From positions 13,516,001-13,580,000 of the forward strand of contig JAMPIT010000174.1 of the NCBI GenBank assembly GCA_026261815.1: a DNA stretch of 64,000 bases, written 5' to 3'. The notes under the pieces were generated by a model. That model had not been told where the DNA came from and ran no database searches. It saw only the letters and a list, made by a program, of their open reading frames with translations. The DNA comes from Monarcha castaneiventris obscurior (taxonomy: Eukaryota > Chordata > Aves > Passeriformes > Monarchidae). Position numbers and translations under genes: made by a program. Positions 1 to 12,200 of the stretch are shown one piece after another (the stretch's first letter is position 1; every line of letters starts with the position of its first letter).

Positions 1-100
1 TGAATGAAAAATAAAGGGGAAAAAAAAAGGAAAAACTGAGCAGCAGAGCCCCCTCCCTTCCTCCTCCCCACAGCACCCCGCGGAGGAGGGGCAGCCTCAC

Positions 101-181
101 CTCCTCGTTCTCCGAGAACGCCACGACCGCGGGAGTCACCCTGTCCCCGGCGTCGTTGGCGACCACGTCGGCGCGGCCATC
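101..181 (-). CDS. HSPA14: HSPA14 exon 2
   Basis: On the minus strand this exon follows a cctcag acceptor (AG at 183-182) and ends with GAG followed by gtgagg (100 down). It gives 27 codons, in phase 0 at both ends, beginning [20 protein letters not shown] and ending AFSENEE. This is the segment after VYK in HSPA14; the [14 protein letters not shown] stretch is the HSP70-family N-A/D-G-x-R-x-T-P-x-V-V-x-F signature around the nucleotide-binding site. Intron 1, between exons 1 and 2, is 182-412 (231 bp). The intron that follows runs from 100 to the left edge, and no third exon is seen in 1-100. Confidence 0.93.
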
Positions 182-247
182 CTGAGGGGAAAGAGAGAGA
201 GGCACAGCCGTAAGCCGCCCCTGGGGGCTTCACCGCCGAGCCGCGGC

Positions 248-403
248 GAGCCCCGAGCGGCGGCGGGCGAGCCCCGGGCCGGGCCCCCCGAGCGGCGGCG
301 AGCCCCGAGCGGCGGCGGGCGAGCCCCGGGCCGGGCCCCCCGAGCGGCGGCGAGCCCCGAGCGGCGGCGGGCGAGCCCCGAGCCGGGCCCCCCGAGCGGG
401 CCG
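248..403. repeat. 52-bp GC-rich minisatellite, three copies, in HSPA14 intron 1
   Basis: Three head-to-tail copies start at 248, 300 and 352, each beginning gagccccgagcggcggcggg. Copies 1 and 2 are identical by eye; copy 3 differs by a few bases, including an A in place of G in the second gagcccc block. Partial shorter units (gagcccc-gagcgg) repeat inside each copy. The array fills about two thirds of the 231-bp intron and ends about 10 bp from the exon 1 donor. Runs of C and G could form G-quadruplex or hairpin structures, and copy number is likely to vary between individuals. Confidence 0.92.
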
Positions 404-412
404 AGCCCTCAC

Positions 413-469
413 CTTGTACACGGCGGCGCAGGCACAGGTGGCGCCCAGGTGCACCCCGATGGCCGCCAT
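413..469 (-). CDS. HSPA14: HSPA14 exon 1 (coding part, start codon)
   Basis: The minus strand from the ATG at 469 reads MAAIGVHLGATCACAAVYK (19 codons) and stops at a consensus donor (AAG then gtgagg, from 412 down), phase 0. This closely matches the N-terminus of HSPA14 as I know it from human, which also begins MAAIGVHLG and ends the exon at VYK. HSPA14 is a divergent, cytosolic HSP70-family ATPase that pairs with DNAJC2 on the ribosome to help nascent chains fold. These residues form the first beta strands of the nucleotide-binding domain. The ATG has G at +4 and sits in a CpG island, as expected for a housekeeping gene. Differences from human (Ala-Thr-Cys for Cys-Thr-Ser) are ordinary divergence. 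The remaining exons lie left of the window. Confidence is high because exon 2 continues the same protein in phase. Confidence 0.93.
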
Positions 470-626
470 CGCCCCTCCCGCCCGACATGCCCCGCGCGCG
501 CCCGCGCCCAGCCAATCCCGCGCCGCGCCGCGCCCCCGCCGGCTGAGCAGCCAATGGGAAAAAGCGGGGCGAGGCGCGTCATCGCGCATAGCAACGGGGG
601 CAGACTGCGCTCGCGAGGCGCGGGGG

Positions 627-638
627 TTTTGGCGGGAA
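627..638 (+). promoter_or_regulatory. E2F-type binding site
   Basis: The sequence ttttggcgggaa is a perfect match to the E2F consensus TTTSGCGGGAA. It lies about 160 bp upstream of the HSPA14 start codon within the CpG island, beyond the two CCAAT boxes. The CCAAT plus E2F combination is typical of growth-regulated promoters. Binding is inferred from the motif only. Confidence 0.5.
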
Positions 639-840
639 GCGGCGCTGAGGGGAGGTGGGGGGGGCGGGTCCGTGAGGGCTTGTTTGACCCGGGACACCCG
701 GGCGGCGAGAAAAGGGGAGGTAAAGGGCAGGAATCAGAGAAATTAAATTGGAGAAAGCAGCAGCTGTGTGTGTGGTCTATGTCCGTGGCGCCTCTCGCGG
801 TTTAATTGCTGGCAATGAAGCACTTGGAGGGAGACGTTGT

Positions 841-1062
841 GAATCACAGAACCTTTTCCATTAGGTTCGAAAAGACCTCCGAGATCATCGAGTCCAACCT
901 AAGACTGAACAACACCGTGTCAGCCATACCATGGCATTGAGTGCCACATCCAGGCTTCCCTTAAACATTTTCAGGGACGATGACTCTACCACTTCCCTGG
1001 GCAGCCTGTTCCAAAGTCTATTCATCCTTTATGTGAAGAAATTCCTCCCAATGTCCAACCTT
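841..1062 (-). mobile_element. CR1 LINE 3' fragment
   Basis: Read on the plus strand it begins gaatcacagaacc, then the antisense of the CR1 tail (gaaaagacctccgagatcat, gagtccaacc), and continues through cttccctgggcagcctgttcc to tcctcccaatgtccaacc. This is the reverse complement of the 3' end of a chicken-repeat-1 non-LTR retrotransposon, truncated at its 5' end as usual. It holds no intact coding sequence. It sits just outside the HSPA14 CpG island. Confidence 0.85.
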
Positions 1063-3640
1063 CCCGTATTACAGAAATATCTCTATATTTAGTGTGCAGG
1101 TTGAGCTGAGGTGCTGGTTTTGCATCATCTAACAAGGCATGACCAATGTCTGGAAGCAAAGCTCAGTGTCTCATAACGCTGCACTGCTGTTGGAGAAATC
1201 CATCCTCAATGCCACAGGACAGGGAGGGGAAAAAAATAATCTCTAATCATTCCTGGGGAAATCAGCATCATTCACACAGAACTTCATCCTGGCCAGAGCT
1301 GTTGTGCCAAAGGCTCCTCAGATTTCATGTGGCCCCATAAAAGGACCTGCAAAGTTACCACAGCACAGGCATTTGCAGCCTCACACTGTGCAGGTGACAG
1401 AACTTGTGTAGGTTTGGGTCCTCATTTGCATCTCATTTTCGCAGGGAGTCTAAATGCCCCTCTGGGCCATCTCACTGTACTGTTCTGAAGCAAATGTTGT
1501 CCTTATCCTGCTTTACATATGATATGTTGAAGATTAAAGCAATGGTCCAAGATCACATCGAGGTGAAAGGTGTTACTCGGAGTCACAAAGCAATTTTCTG
1601 TCCCAGAACAGATCCCACAGTTCTTAAGTCATGGGATGATCTTCCTTTGGGTAACTGAGCTTGCTGAAGGTGACCAAAGGCGGGAGGTCAGATGCCAGCA
1701 GTCCATGCTCTGGAGATGATGGCAGCATGACAAAGGCAAAGCTTATACAACTGCAAACAATACCTTTGGAGTATGTCCAAACTGTAGTAGCTCCTTTCTG
1801 TCTTCTCCTGTAAATGGAGGAATGAAAAGAGAAGAAGGGTAGAAGTGGGCAGGAGAGGGCTGTGCGGACTGGAAAAAGGTACTGTAGAAGAAGGGGGGGA
1901 GGGTTTCCAAGTGATGCTTTTGGCAAAGGAAAAGAGAAGAGAGTCTGGGAAGAGACACTGAAGACGGGAGGGTAAAGGAGAACAGAAGCCCCAATACAGA
2001 AACCACGAATATTTTTCCTGTGCTTTCCTCCAAATCCTAATACCAGTTACACCATTTATGTCAGTATACTAGTATTTAGAGCCCAAGCCAGAATGTGTAA
2101 TCTGTGCATTAAAAAGTGCTTGTGGCCATATTGGTAACAACTCCTACGCAGCTAAGCACATCCACAGTTATTTTCCAGTTGTTGTTATGCCATGGACATG
2201 TCCCTGTGGACACACAGTCGTTCTGCTTGTCTTAACTAAAGCAGTTAATGTTCCTGCCAGGTGTAAGCAAACCTGAGTGGCAGCAGGCAAGAAATGCCTT
2301 GGCAGAGGTTTGTGGTGGCAAGTGATGTTTGCTGAGGAGTGAAAAGCCTTTGTCTGTCTGTGTCCTTCCTATCTTTTTGGGAGTTGTTCTCATCTAAAGG
2401 GAAGTTCAGAGGCTGCACTGAGCTTGAGTGAGCTGATAGATGGGGCAACAACCCACCTCTAAATAAAAAGTGGAAGCAGCAGCCTGGATTCAGGATGCAA
2501 GGGAATGTGATCTTGTACAACCCTGTGAGAGCTATTTCTCTGATCCGGGAAGAGGAGAAACATCCAGCCCCAGTCTGACTGGAGTCCTGCACATCTCCAG
2601 GCACCTACATCCAACAAACACCCACCATGCATCAAACTCAGCTCAGAATTAGACAGGTACTCTGATGGAAACCCCTTAGTATTAGTTCCCAGCTGAAAAA
2701 GCAGTAGCACAAACCTTTCAGCGTCAGAGCTGTCCCCTCTCCTCCGGCTGTGGCACATCTCTCAGCCATGCAAAAACCAGAGCAGCCTTATATCCTCATA
2801 TCTAATCCTTATATTTAATACAAATCAACCCTCTTTTTATATAAACCCATCACCTGTTGCATCAGGCCTTGCTAAAAACTCTGTCCCCATCTTTCTCACA
2901 GTCAGTCCCCCTTTGAGTACTGAAAGCCTTCTAAAGTGGATCCAAGTGTCTCTATTGAACAAAGACTGTTTTGCAGTTTTAAATGTCCTCTAAAATGTCC
3001 CTTGGGGTGAGGTAAGAGGCATGAGAGAACTTATTTTAATTATTTTGCATGTGTTCTGACTTAATTCTCAGAAAATAAAGCTCCAAGGAGACAAGATGGC
3101 AGCTGCAAGACAGTAGCCTGAGATCATCTCTGGCCTGGGGATGTGAACAGAGCCAGGATTCTCAGGAGAGCTTTGTGAGAGACTGGCTCTGGGGGACCTG
3201 AACAGGAATCCTCTGTGTGGCATTTCACCCCAGCTTTGCAAACACCTCCTCCAAGACAGAGGTGCAAGACTGCACAGTCTTACTGGAGGTACTCTCATCT
3301 CTGTTGGAAAACTTTCATCTCCCTCACTTTGCATAAAAAGAGGCTTTTCAAGCTCATTGTCTAACCCCCTCAAAGTAATTACACCATCATTATTCAGAGT
3401 GCTTATTTTGGGTGCACATGGTGTTGGAGGATCTGTCTATATATCACCTCCAAAGCTGCTGGGTTTTGGGGGAGGCTGTAGCTATTTCTGGCTTTGCCAC
3501 CCATTACAAAAGCCACTTGATAAAACTGATTTCAGTATCCTTGCTTCATAACCACAGTATATAAATGATAGGGAAGAAACAAGCTCAGATAGTGGGTCAG
3601 ATTAGTTAAATACTTGCCTTAATATATAATAAGTGGAACA
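1063..3640. other. Intergenic, no gene seen
   Basis: I see no coding exon, RNA gene or clear repeat. A purine-rich plus-strand patch lies around 1,800-2,000 (many gaag and gggag units), which explains long minus-strand open frames there. Confidence 0.5.
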
Positions 3641-3860
3641 CAATATTTTTATGGGTCGAAGGTCCGCGATGACTGCTGTGGAGTCTTCCCTCAGCAGACC
3701 AAAAAAAAGAAATACATATGAAGTTTGGCAGGCAAACCCCTTGTAGACCTGCTGTCAGTGCCTGTAGGTGGCAGAACTGCCGCATGAAATCGCAGTGCTA
3801 CAACTCACCTGCAGCATTCAGTCTGTTTGGCGGCTCCGTAGGTTGGCAGCAAAGTTGAAG
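3641..3860. promoter_or_regulatory. Possible conserved non-coding element with a CTCF-like site
   Basis: This short stretch holds several CpGs (gtccgcgatg, ctgccgcatg, aaatcgcag, ggcggctccg) in an otherwise CpG-poor neighbourhood. At 3,760-3,775 the sequence gcctgtaggtggcagaac resembles the CTCF core CCASYAGRKGGCRS with one mismatch. No open frame or splice pattern supports an exon. The regulatory role is inference and needs cross-species alignment. Confidence 0.3.
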
Positions 3861-5024
3861 CCAGATTAATTTTCTTTTACCCACACCAGAGTGCTTATTA
3901 GAGAGTATCCAAAGATTTTTTTATATTTTAGAGGACATAAAGTATATTAAAGTATATTAAACATCTCTGATTTTGATTGTAAATGAAGAATGGTAATTTT
4001 CTTTCTTTTCTTAAAAAACCTTAGAGTGCTTTCAAAATAAACCCCCCTTTTTAACACTCCAGATCACAAACTTGAGTCACAAAGTAGGAAAACATTTATT
4101 TTCTTACAACCTGAAGCCACCAAACTGCCAGCCTCTATCTGGGGCATTGATCAGTGCTCCTTGAATAAGCTACTCACCCACACTGAAGCATCCCAAGGGA
4201 ATCTGCCATGACTCCACTGAAAACAATGTTGTCCTGGTTCAGGTCACTCCAGTACATTTCATCTCTGCTGCCACTCAGCCAGTTGTGAATTATTGTTGAC
4301 AGGAGCAAGGAGACACTGAAGGCCAATTAAACACAGCAAACACACTGCAAGGCTAGAACAGAGAACTGGCACAAGTAACCTTTTACAAGGCTTTGTTGAA
4401 ATTTAGCTATTAGGAAAATCAAATTTGTATGAATTACCATAGTCTAAATGTAAGCACATGCCATGGATAATTGCATGTACAATTGGTGTCAATAAAACAA
4501 AAAATATGTAATATTCTCATTGCTGTTTGGGGAATTGCTGTTCACTGTGTCAGGCAGTATCATCTTCAGGCACATGTGTGATGATCAAAGTTGGCTAAAC
4601 AACTTTATTACTCTTGTCAAGCCTGAGAATTTTCAAATATATACACCACTTTTCTTTTTCCCGCAGTAAAAGTCCACGTCCACACATTTTTGTCCTTCTT
4701 TCCTCTCTGTGTTCCAGTTTTTCCATCTCTTAAATGATGTGAAGTTCACTCTTCAGGAAAGTTGAAAGGTTTTAATAATAGATAGGGAGTGTGCTGAGAT
4801 CCTTGGCTGGAGGATGCTCCGTAAATGCAAAATGTTGTGGTCAATAATGCAGATCTAAGTTGTGACATGAATTACAGAGCATACCATGAGGCAAGCTCAG
4901 AGCTTTCCAAGCAAACTTCATGGTAAAATATGCCTGAAATTCACTTTTGCCCTCTGAGTGGAAAACCTTGTGTTCCTTAAGTGCTGCCATGAAGTTCATA
5001 CTCTGCAGGGCAAGGTCACCACAA
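3861..5024. other. Intergenic, nothing recognised
   Basis: This is AT-rich sequence without convincing exons or repeats beyond a small direct duplication (aagtatatta twice near 3,941-3,960). Confidence 0.5.
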
Positions 5025-5258
5025 AAGGATGAGAGGAAATGGCCTCACGTTGTGTCAGGGAAGGTTTAGATTAGAATTGGATATTAGGAACAAATTCTTT
5101 GCTGAAAGGGAGGTCAGGCATTGGAATCATCATCCCTGGAAGTTCTCAAAGGTGTGTGGATGTGGCACTTGGGGTCATAGTGAACGCTGCTGCTGGGGTA
5201 AAGGTTGGACTTGATGTTCTTAGAGGCCTTTTCCAACCTGAACAGTTCCATGAGTCCA
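5025..5258 (+). mobile_element. CR1 LINE 3' fragment
   Basis: It contains the sense CR1 3' region: ttagattagaattggatatt, the segment ending in ggaagttctcaaag, the tgtggcacttggggtcatag motif, and the terminal ggttggacttgatgttctta followed by ttttccaacctgaa. It is 5'-truncated and degraded, with no coding capacity. Confidence 0.85.
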
Positions 5259-5429
5259 TGAAAACTGAGGGGTGTTTAAACCAGCAGTTTAAGAAGAGAT
5301 GACTACCACAACAGGTTATGACCAGCATCAGATTAGATAGTGAAAAATGTCTTAATTTTAGGCAAAGAATGGATTTTGGTATGAGGGTGCCAGCTAGAAA
5401 CAAGTTTATTCTGTGCACTGTCAGAGATT

Positions 5430-5585
5430 TACTGTGTGATCTTGTGGAAGCCATTTAATTTTGCTGTTCCCTGAGTTCTTCATTTGGAAAAAACCTCAAA
5501 CCAACAAACAAATAGGAACAGCATTTTCCCTTCCTCCCAAGGGTGTTCTGAGGATAACCACATTAATTAGTTGCCTGCTTAGAGG
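5430..5585 (+). mobile_element. MIR-like SINE remnant
   Basis: The order of motifs fits the MIR core: a tgtgtgatcttgtggaag block (tgtgtgaccttgggcaag in MIR), ccctgagttcttcatttgg, then gggtgttctgaggataa (gggttgttgtgaggatta in MIR). It is very diverged, as expected for a family over 100 million years old. The boundaries are approximate. Confidence 0.6.
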
Positions 5586-8500
5586 TGAGTGTAATAGGAT
5601 GGAGTAGGTAGAACACAGCTCTTATCTTTGCTGACCAGTCCTGGTCAGTATCATGTCAACTAAATTGATTTTTGCAGAAGGTGATTAAACTCAATTAAAT
5701 GTCCATGTTAAAACCAACACTAAGATTAGCGTTATTGAACTGAGATCAAAGTGGTGATAGATTTTGAGCTCCTTTTATTAAAAAAAAAAAGTGTTAATAG
5801 GATTCATGCAGAGCTGACAGAACTACTTTCTTTCCCACAATCCCACTGTTATCTATAAAGCTCAAAGATGAAATTACAGTTCTTTAAACTACAGAGCAGT
5901 CATATTTTTTTAAGTGTTAATGATCCCTGTCTTTAGCTAACTTGTTAATATTCCTTTGGCAGTCTCTGCTGTTCAGCTTAAGGTTTTTATTTTCTTGTTG
6001 TATGTAAAGAATTTTTTGACGGATTTTACAATTCATTTAGTGAAATTCAGCTTTTGCTGTGGACATCATAGCTGGCCAGCAGCTGTGGGGATGCAAGGGG
6101 AAAGAATGGCATCTGGAACCATTCTTTGTTTTAAGTTCGGGTAAAATCCTAGTTAAATGACAGAATTTGTGCTCAGTAAAAATCTCTGTCCATCTGCACT
6201 CACGGGCATTAATTCAAATCCAGTAATGACAATAATAATGATAATTATGAATAACAGAGGACAGTCTTGTGGCCTGTGAGAAGCAAATTTGGAGGATCTG
6301 TGCTTAATTTTCAGCATATATGGCTGTGTGTTTTTGGACAGCCATTGAAATCAGTGGGACTCTTTCCAGCAGCTTCCCTGGTCATTGGCTGGGGCCCTAA
6401 ACTGCCTATTACAGCAGGGGAAAATTAACAGAGCTGTTGGCAGCTCATCAGCTGATGACTGAATAGATAACACTGAAATTTCCTTCCACCTTTACAGAGG
6501 AAGCTGGGAAAGGCCAAGGGTGCAGAGGAGGGAGCTGCTGTGCTGATGAACAAACAGCTGCACTCCTCTTCCTTAGTGACAGCTTCAGGGCTTCCGAGGA
6601 ATTTCAGACACCCAATGATTTTACTTTGTGATGCTCTGGGTTTAATGACCTGGACCCAGAGAGCTGCCTCTGAAATAACAGCTGTCACTTCTGTGGAAAA
6701 CTACACGTTTTTATGGAGACCAAATCCTTCTCATTCAGGGCAGAGGCAGTCGGGACACATAACATCGACTGATGCCCCCTCCTGATGCTGTGCAGTCGGG
6801 CAGGTTGGTGTGAAGTCTCTCCGTGCTCTGATGTTAATGAGTCGTGCTGCAGGGACTCCTCACTTCTTTGGTAGCAGCGGGGGAATCCCCGAAGCCTTCA
6901 CAGAAGAGCTGCTGCAGGAGGCGCTGCTTTCTGGCACCTCACAAGGGACGAATCCCGCTCCACAGAGAAGGAGTTTTAGGCCAGCTTCAGCAGAGACATC
7001 TGTGGCACCAATCAATTGCATGGGTCTACCCTTTGAAGAAAGGTGTATGCTGAATTTTCAGCTCTGGATTTTCCCAAGTTACTTTTTGGGGATTTTCCTG
7101 GCCTGTTCTCATGCCCAGAGGTTATTCCTCTGAGTGATGTTCAACCACAGAGCAAAAAGACAAAATCTACTTGAAGAAATTACAGTCAAACCAAGAGGAA
7201 TTTCCTGGGTTGCAGAGAAACAGTGAATCAGTCTGGCCAGGAGATAAGCAGAGGTTTCTGTGGATCAGCCTCCTGCCCCTGTGCTGAAGAGTGCTTATCT
7301 ACCATAGGTCCTGGTGGGACAGAGTAGATGGGTAGAGCTGAAAAGAGTCTCATTCTTGATTTAGAATCACAGGTGGTCTCTTTGCCTTCTCTGCACTGTA
7401 AAAGCTAGTAGGAAACCCCTGCTGCTTTCATGGGATGCATTCTACCATGAAAAGGAGAGTTTCCTTGCCTGTATCACATTAATTCATTTAATTGTACATT
7501 CATTATTTTTGCTCATGTGACAGACTGACACAATCCAAGGCTTACCTTCAGGATTTATTATAGGTGCAAAGCTAAACAAAACATTGCTAAATAGAAACAA
7601 CATCATTCAATAGCTCCTTGAAAATCCACTATTTGCACATTTACAACATCCATTACAAGTAGGTCTGGCACTGCTCTGCCCTTTCCTTTGCCACGTGTTT
7701 TACCCCATGGAAGAGGGAGTCCTGTAATTTTAGCCAGTGGCTTGTGGCAGTCAACATCCCTGGCATAATTGTGCCTTTTACTTCCATGGGTTTCTAGGAG
7801 TGTGCAAGCCTTCCCAGCTTTGCAGCATCCCCTACCAAAGATCTGTGAAAAGTATAATGTGGCAGATATTCATGCTGGTGAGCTCAGATAAGGTAGGTTA
7901 AGGTTTTAAAGCAAATTTCTGGGTTTTGGGCTCTTGCTGTTACATTTGGGTACCTTCCTGCTGACTGTTTCTGTTCTTCAGCCTTTCTAAGCCCAGGCAG
8001 ACAGGGAAATAAAGAGTTCTGTAGTCCCTCTCTCCCCTTTCTCATCTACTTACAGCTTGGGCCAGGAAAAGTGAAGAGTTTGGGGCTTACACTTTCCTGC
8101 TAGCCAGAGCAGCCTTTGTTGGAGGCCTGTCTGGATGACTCATGGATGTGGATGGGCACTTTCCCAGCTCTGCAGTGAAGGAGGAGCAATGCTGACTCCT
8201 TCAGAGAGAGGTTGCTTGTTCAAGTTGAGCAGCTGTTAACAAAGACTGCTGAGTTTTAAATAACCCAAATAAGTGAAGCCTCTTCTCCCTCTTCTTGTTT
8301 TCTTTGTACATCAAAAACCTGCATTCCTTTTAACCCGACAGCTTTTCATGGCAGACAAAAACTGGACATAGAACATAAATATCCAGTCCCATGGACTGAA
8401 TGAAACCTCATTTCCAGTATTTTAATGACTTTTGGATCTGCTACATTTTTCCTAGTAAAGTGCAGGGGTTGGCATGAGCTTTTTTCATGGCCGGGCACTT

Positions 8501-9224
8501 TCAGACTCATTCTCCTGTGTGATTTTTCTGGTGGCTGAGATTTATTCTAAAGCCTTCCTTTTGAGGAAAGAAATGAGACAGAGGAGCTGGTGCCATCCCC
8601 TCTAGGGATGTCATGGACTGGTAAAGCCCTGGTCCTTTAAACACTTGGAGCTGCAGATGGATCAGTGGAGGACAGAGGACTGCAAGCCCATTTCATTTGT
8701 GATACAACAACTGGCCTCCCTGACTCTGCTGCCTCTGTTACAGCAATTGCTCCACAGCATTTGTATAAACTGGGTGAATTTTTTCCTCTCTGCAGCACAG
8801 AGGAATTAAGGACAACGTGAAAACTCACATGATCTCTAAAACATCTCTCACATTCTTTCCTCTTGCAGAAAGGAAACTGGACTTAAAATACATGGAGCTC
8901 TCCAGGAGAATGAGGGAGGCTGAGCCCTGGAAGTACTGACAGGCTGGGGAGAAGTCAGCAGGGTCTGTATGGAGAAAGCAGAGCTTGTTCCAAAGTGTCC
9001 GTGTGGAAAGCCCAGATTCACACCTTCAGCTGACACTGGTATCAAGCCCATATTGGTCACAAACACTGTCTTAAGGGGATGGTTGGGGTTTTTATTAGGA
9101 GTTGCTCGCAGTGAAAGGCATTTGTCAAACACCTTCAGAAAAGATTTCTAACAGACATACAATCATTAATTATTTACCCTGCAATAGGTGAGCAGAGGTC
9201 CCAGTATGCCAAGACCTGTACATA
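5586..9224. other. Intergenic, nothing recognised
   Basis: Only short chance frames are present. No splice-bounded coding pattern, RNA gene or clear mobile element was seen. Confidence 0.45.
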
Positions 9225-9251
9225 ACACACACATCAACACACACACACACA
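9225..9251. repeat. (CA)n microsatellite
   Basis: A short run of alternating CA with one interruption (atca) spans 9,225-9,251. Confidence 0.9.
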
Positions 9252-12200
9252 GAGGAGCTGTTTTTCTACACTATTCTCTGAGGATATGGTGTAAATAAAG
9301 CCACAGACAGAATCCATAAATAAATAAAAGGGCTCTGCCCTGTTACCAGTGAAGTCAAGGTTCTCTCACTGATGATACTGAGAGCAGAAATAGCCATGGG
9401 GTATTCCTGGAGCACACGGTATTATGGAATAGAGATAGGGGAGGAGGGAAGTGCCAAAATGCATTGGGGGTGAAACTCATGTGCCCTGGCTCAGCTGCCT
9501 GAAGCACAAGGTCCAGGTCAGAGCTAGTTCACACATGGCAGAAATGGGCATCTGAAGAGACACTTTCAAATCATCAGTTTTTGGACTGCTGGCAGGTCCC
9601 CCACATGCAGAGTTCTCACCTGCAAGCACAGCCTGGCACATAGAGATCCTACCCTGTGTTCGCTGTTGCTTTTTCTCTCAGCACAGGTAGGCAAGTGAGC
9701 AGCAATACAGATACAAATTGCAGCTATTAGTCAGAAAATGCTAACCAAAACTAACCAGCCTAAAGCCTGTGTTGCTAGGAAACAATCTGCCTCTTACTAT
9801 GCATCATTGCCATTTGCATGCATCCACTCTTCTGATTTTCTTATTAATATTCCTTGCCTCAGACACTCTAAAAATTTTCCACTACAAGCTGGCACAGAAT
9901 CCAGTCCTCTCCAGGTCCCCCAATGGTTTAATTTAACCTCAGACTGCTGATGCAGGTGGCTTCAGTTACTTAATTTTAGTCTGGCAGGAAAGTGACAGAA
10001 TTCACATGCCCACATGCACGTGGCCATATGAAAACAGGGACGGCTGGGCTTTACAGGACACAATGGCATGTGCTACCTTCTGCTTTTCCAGCCTGTCCTG
10101 GAGGTTTCTTCCTTTCAGTGTTGCTGTTGACTCTTACATGCCTTAAGGAACTAACCTGCTTGCTTGTGATTGTCCAACCATACCCAGAGGGAAACCCAGG
10201 CAAAAATAATTAATCCTGCTAAAATTATTTTTCTTAGAACAAGAGCCTTTAACCTGCATTTTTATGTCAGTTCTAGGGAGCTCTCGATTTACTACATTGG
10301 AATTTAAGTCAATGTAGGTAAATCAATACCCAGCTGCAGTGGAGATTAAGTTCACCATTGATTTTAAGTGTGCGTGACACAGGTAGAATTTGCCATTTAC
10401 AAGCACAGAATTTATTGATGTGAGGCAGCTTTAAATCTCTCTGGCCATGTTACACCAGCTCTACAAAGATTTAGGCTGGGAGCTGGAGGGGGATTTCCAG
10501 TGGTGCATTCCCAGTCTGCTGATGGTTGCTCATAAACAAAATCTCCTGATAAAACATGCTGTGTCACTGCTTCCCCGTGCAGTTCTACCAGCAAACTGAA
10601 GTTTAGCAAAAATCAAGGCTTTAGCTTTTGTTGCAGGTGAGTTCATTTAAAGCATGTCCTGGTGCTGTCAGGATTAGGAAGGGGCTCTGCCCGCAGTGCC
10701 AGCAGCAGCCTGGGAGTGCCATGGCAGGGCAAGGACAGCACAGACCAGCAGAAGTCGCCATCAGAGCACTCGCTGCCGACACTGAGCAGTGCAGCCAGCA
10801 ATCACATCATCTTATCATCTCATATGGATGTATTTGGCACTGGCTGCAGCTTCCACAGGCAGCTCCTTGGCCACAAATCCATCTTGGCTTTCTTGGAAGG
10901 TTTTTGCCTTTTATCTTAGCAGTGAAGGAAGGAGGCAGGGTCCCTGTGGATAACCCTGTCCGTCGCACATTACAGAATAAAGCAGAATCCTGGGGAAAAA
11001 TGTCTTTTTTTTCAAAAATCTGATTGCAGTGCACAAAGGACAAAATGAGTGTTTCACCTGTAATCTTATAATGGATGGCAGAGTCAGTGTGGCATCAATG
11101 TACATACTTGTTCCCTTGTGAAGATTATTCCCTATTATTGCTGTTTGGGAATGATTCTTGAACAAGCCTGTGTTTTCCTTTGCTTGTTGTCTTTGAAGCA
11201 GTTTGCCACAAATATGCAGCCGAATGCACTTAAAGCTATTATAAATGAAAACTCAAGCTTTTTAGATCTTCTCTAAATACATCTCTTCCCACATTGTATT
11301 ATACTTTGCCAAAATCTATAGATATTCAAGGGCTTTGCCACCTCATTTTACTCTATTAAACTGAACTTTTCAGAGGTTTTCAGTTGAGCTCTTAACTCTT
11401 GTTGTTTTGGTGATCTTCAAATCCCTTCCGATCAGGGTTTTGTACAATGGATGGCAACACAACCAGAAAACCCCACTGCTCCAGGACATTCTGCTTGTTT
11501 AAAGGGATTATTTGACACGTAGGGCCTGTGAGCTTAACTTTAAGTACAGAAAATGTAGGTGCAGGAAGATCAGCAGAAGATAATGGTACAAATCATAAAA
11601 GGAAAGCAGAAGGCTTGTCTATAATGTTTCTACCTCAGAAATTCCTGTGGGAATGAGCCAGAAATTCCTGTGGGAATGAGCAGAATCCCTTCCAACTCCA
11701 CCAGAAGGAAATGTGCCATCTCTCATCCCGGGCTGCTCTGCCCAGGCACCCTCATACTGTGAAAGGTGTGGGAGGCAGCAGGACAGGTTGTGACATGAGT
11801 CCTGAGCAAAGAGCTTAAGCCCTGATGGGCAGGATCTCAGCTGGCCCCAAAGTCTGAGACTAGCAGCAGATCCCTTAACAGCAGGAAGAAACTTTCCTCT
11901 GGTAACTTGACCCATGCTGGAAAAAGGGAGACCTACTTTCTACTAGGTGGAGGAGCAGAACAAAACAAGATGCAGTACTTAGGAAAGAAACTGGTTAATG
12001 CATTGGCAGCCCTTGAAATGGCTTGTTATTTCATAATCAAATACCAATGGAAAAAGGACTCTGTAGTTGGTTAAATGAAATAGAAAAATCAGTAAAAAGC
12101 AGACTTCTAGTATGCTACAAATATATAAATGCCTAACAATTCACACCTGAACCTTGGCAGCCTTGTCTGGAAAACCTGGACTTCAATCTCTTGACCGAGC

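Larger units (their letters stand above)
60..760. promoter_or_regulatory. CpG island and probable HSPA14 promoter
   Basis: This stretch is very rich in CG dinucleotides, whereas the rest of the window is CpG-poor. It covers HSPA14 exons 1 and 2 and about 290 bp upstream of the start codon. Likely promoter elements upstream of the minus-strand ATG (469) are CCAAT boxes at 512-516 and 551-555, a CRE half-site CGTCA at 577-581, an RFX-like half-site agcaac near 590, and an E2F-type sequence at 627-638. No TATA box is evident, typical of a housekeeping CpG-island promoter. In human, CDNF is transcribed divergently from this promoter region. Here I see no signal-peptide-coding first exon on the plus side. 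Confidence 0.8.

Noticed and set aside
230..697. Long Arg/Ala/Pro-rich frames over the CpG island on both strands
   Set aside because: GC-rich sequence has few stop codons; only the parts matching HSPA14 exon 1 are coding, and the rest crosses intron and promoter.
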